Under the pieces are notes generated by a model that was not told the DNA's origin, made no database searches, and saw only the letters and a list, made by a program, of their open reading frames with translations. Shown here piece by piece: positions 5,848 through 7,014 of a DNA stretch of 7,014 nt; position 1 is the stretch's first letter, and each line of letters starts with the position of its first letter. Origin of the DNA: Gemmatimonadota bacterium. Its GTDB lineage: Bacteria; GCA-2686955. The translations under genes and the position numbers were made by a program. Location: contig JALXCG010000245.1 in the NCBI GenBank assembly GCA_026991065.1, positions 1-7,014 on the forward strand, in the 5' to 3' direction.

Positions 5848-6516
5848 ATGAGTCCTCTTTCCCGGTCGGCGATTGTTCTCCTGCTGAGTTCGTTCTTGGT
5901 GGTGCTTGGCTCTCTGGATCTGCGCGAAGCCGATATCCAGGCCACCACCCAGGAGTACATGGAGATGGTCGGAGAGCAGGTTCGGGCGATGCCCGAGATC
6001 TCCGGGGCGGAGAGTGACCTGCTGATGGAGGCACTCGAAGAGGCGGTATACCGTGCGGCTCGCGGTCTGGTCGGCATCAGCGTGGCGATATGGCTCGGGC
6101 TGGGTACCCTGCTTTTTACATGGGTGCAGTGGGCTGTCGGTTCCGGGCCGGCGCCGCGGCCGCGACCCTCGCTCGCGCGCTTTGCGCCCTGGGACGGTCT
6201 GGCTTGGGTCTTGATCCTGGCCCTGCTACTGGTAATTGTAGATGTCGGTCAGGCTGGCATCGTCGGCTGGAACCTTAGCCTCTTTCTGGCGGGCGTGTAT
6301 TGGGTTCGGGGACTTGGTGTTCTGGATGCGCCGTTGGCGCGGCGCCGAGTTCCGATGCCTCTGCGGGTACTGGCTCTGATCGGGCTTCTGTTGAGTTCTT
6401 TTTCATTTCTGTTCCTGCCCATAGCGGCGCTGGGACTATTTGATACCTGGTTCGATTTTCGGCGTCTCGACACCCCTTCGCAGGGTGCGAGCGCTCCTCC
6501 GAGCCAAGGAGGTTGA
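5848..6516 (+). CDS. DUF2232-like (YybS-type) membrane protein, short form
   Basis: The function of this family is unknown. The 222-residue product has about five membrane segments: residues 8-23, 74-97, 117-132, 138-158 and 172-198. Residues 24-73 between the first two form an acidic, probably helical loop. The C-terminal half, with APWDGLAW near the third segment and LGLFDTWFDFR (195-205) at the end, resembles the C-terminal region of DUF2232/YybS proteins, which commonly lie between rpsR and rplI. Those are usually about 300 residues with more helices, so this one appears to lack N-terminal segments. The ATG at 5848, with AGGTGG 5 bases upstream, is preferred over an in-frame GTG at 5770 that lies inside a hairpin and adds a hydrophilic stretch. 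The assignment rests on pattern and context, not on an alignment. Confidence 0.75.
   Translation: MSPLSRSAIVLLLSSFLVVLGSLDLREADIQATTQEYMEMVGEQVRAMPEISGAESDLLMEALEEAVYRAARGLVGISVAIWLGLGTLLFTWVQWAVGSGPAPRPRPSLARFAPWDGLAWVLILALLLVIVDVGQAGIVGWNLSLFLAGVYWVRGLGVLDAPLARRRVPMPLRVLALIGLLLSSFSFLFLPIAALGLFDTWFDFRRLDTPSQGASAPPSQGG
6506..6512 (+). promoter_or_regulatory. Strong ribosome binding site for rplI inside the upstream gene
   Basis: AAGGAGG lies 9 bases before the rplI ATG (6522) and within the last codons of the DUF2232-like gene. Ribosomes finishing that gene stop at 6514-6516, next to the site, so coupled translation is likely. The site also selects ATG 6522 over the start codon at 6513. Confidence 0.75.
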
Positions 6517-6521
6517 AGAAT

Positions 6522-6974
6522 ATGAAGGTGATCCTTCGTGAAAAAATCGCATCCCTCGGCGCTCGTGGTGATGTTGTAGAGGTTTCCGCGGGATATGCGC
6601 GGAATTCGCTGATCCCCAAAGGGCAGGCTCTTCCCGATACCGCGGAGAATCGGCATCGCCTGAAGGAAGAGGATTCCCTGCTGGGGCGGCGCGAAGAGAA
6701 ACTCCGGGCCGAGGCCGAAGCCAAGGCCAAAGAGTTGGCCGATGTTTCGGTGACGATTGCGGTCAAGGTCGGGGAAGAGGACCGGCTCTACGGCTCGGTG
6801 ACCAATGCCGATGTGCAGGAGTTGCTGCGGGCGGAAGGGATTGAGGTCGATCGCCGGAAGATCATTCTGGAGGAGCCGATCAAGACCTTGGGCTTCTACA
6901 ATGTGCCGATTCGGCTCCATCGTGATGTGGAAGTAGAGATCAAGCTGTGGGTGATGAAAGAGAGCGCTTCCTGA
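6522..6974 (+). CDS. rplI: 50S ribosomal protein bL9
   Basis: bL9 binds 23S rRNA near the L1 stalk base and extends from the ribosome, helping reading-frame maintenance. The 150-residue product has full length. The N-terminal domain MKVILREKIASLGARGDVVE with YARNSLIPKGQAL is canonical. A charged Glu/Ala/Lys-rich helix connector (about residues 45-80) follows, and the C-terminal domain contains LYGSVTNADV and a final beta strand near VEVEIKLWV. ATG 6522 is chosen because MKVIL is the family N-terminus and AAGGAGG lies 9 bases upstream. In many bacteria dnaB follows rplI; the window ends too soon to tell. Confidence 0.97.
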   Translation: MKVILREKIASLGARGDVVEVSAGYARNSLIPKGQALPDTAENRHRLKEEDSLLGRREEKLRAEAEAKAKELADVSVTIAVKVGEEDRLYGSVTNADVQELLRAEGIEVDRRKIILEEPIKTLGFYNVPIRLHRDVEVEIKLWVMKESAS

Positions 6975-7014
6975 GCCCTGACTGCCTCCTGTGGGGTCGG
7001 CCCGGGGTCTCTGT
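6975..7014 (+). other. Start of the region after rplI
   Basis: Forty GC-rich bases follow the rplI stop before the window ends. No gene start, clear hairpin with T-run or other signal can be supported in them. Confidence 0.3.

Noticed and set aside
4727-6034. 435-residue minus-strand frame across rpsF, rpsR and the following gap
   Set aside because: It covers two conserved ribosomal protein genes on the other strand, and its Pro/Arg/Ser-rich translation resembles no family.
1-7014. Mobile element, phage, toxin-antitoxin, CRISPR or defence system
   Set aside because: All recognisable genes are conserved housekeeping genes in one orientation with uniform codon use, and there are no terminal repeats, integrase or transposase, or spaced repeats.

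Overview
This GC-rich bacterial window (strong G/C preference at third codon positions) carries a conserved translation and nucleotide housekeeping cluster, all on the + strand. In order it holds the tail of an unidentified gene, prs (PRPP synthase), rplY/ctc (bL25, long TL5/CTC form), pth (peptidyl-tRNA hydrolase), hppA (membrane ion-pumping pyrophosphatase), rpsF (bS6), rpsR (bS18), a DUF2232-like membrane protein and rplI (bL9). The prs-rplY-pth and rpsF-rpsR-DUF2232-rplI arrangements occur in Deltaproteobacteria-like lineages and in several uncultured phyla. The long-form bL25, the K+-dependent type of pyrophosphatase and the lack of any E. coli-like gene order fit such a lineage (for example Myxococcota/Desulfobacterota-like or Eisenbacteria-like), but the phylum cannot be fixed from this window. 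I see no tRNA, rRNA, CRISPR array, insertion sequence, phage or defence gene.

Layout. Bases 1-57 are probably the end of an upstream gene. Bases 58-328 are a non-coding prs leader with a candidate promoter at its start, three copies of a CCGAGC-N-GGTGGTG-like motif, a 10-bp hairpin, and a terminator-like hairpin plus T-run that ends only 18 bases before the prs start. prs (329-1264) is followed by a strong intrinsic terminator (1271-1301). rplY and pth overlap (GTGA). A 128-base gap with three hairpins precedes hppA, which is followed at 22 bases by rpsF. rpsF and rpsR are separated by 75 bases containing two hairpins, the first with a T-rich tail. A 203-base hairpin-rich gap then precedes the DUF2232-like gene, whose stop lies 5 bases before rplI, and the rplI ribosome binding site lies inside the end of the DUF2232-like gene.

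How the genes fit together. Prs makes PRPP, and the transferases that use PRPP for nucleotides, His, Trp and NAD release pyrophosphate, as do tRNA charging and RNA/DNA synthesis. The pyrophosphatase can convert that pyrophosphate into an ion gradient, so its place among PRPP and translation genes makes physiological sense (inference). Pth recycles peptidyl-tRNA, and the four ribosomal proteins are structural.

Nothing here looks like an undescribed multi-gene system. The most worthwhile leads are non-coding: the possible attenuator in front of prs and the structured gaps upstream of hppA and the DUF2232-like gene. Among the proteins, the loss of the usual His-Asn pair in Pth, the short DUF2232-like protein and the long acidic tail on bS6 stand out.
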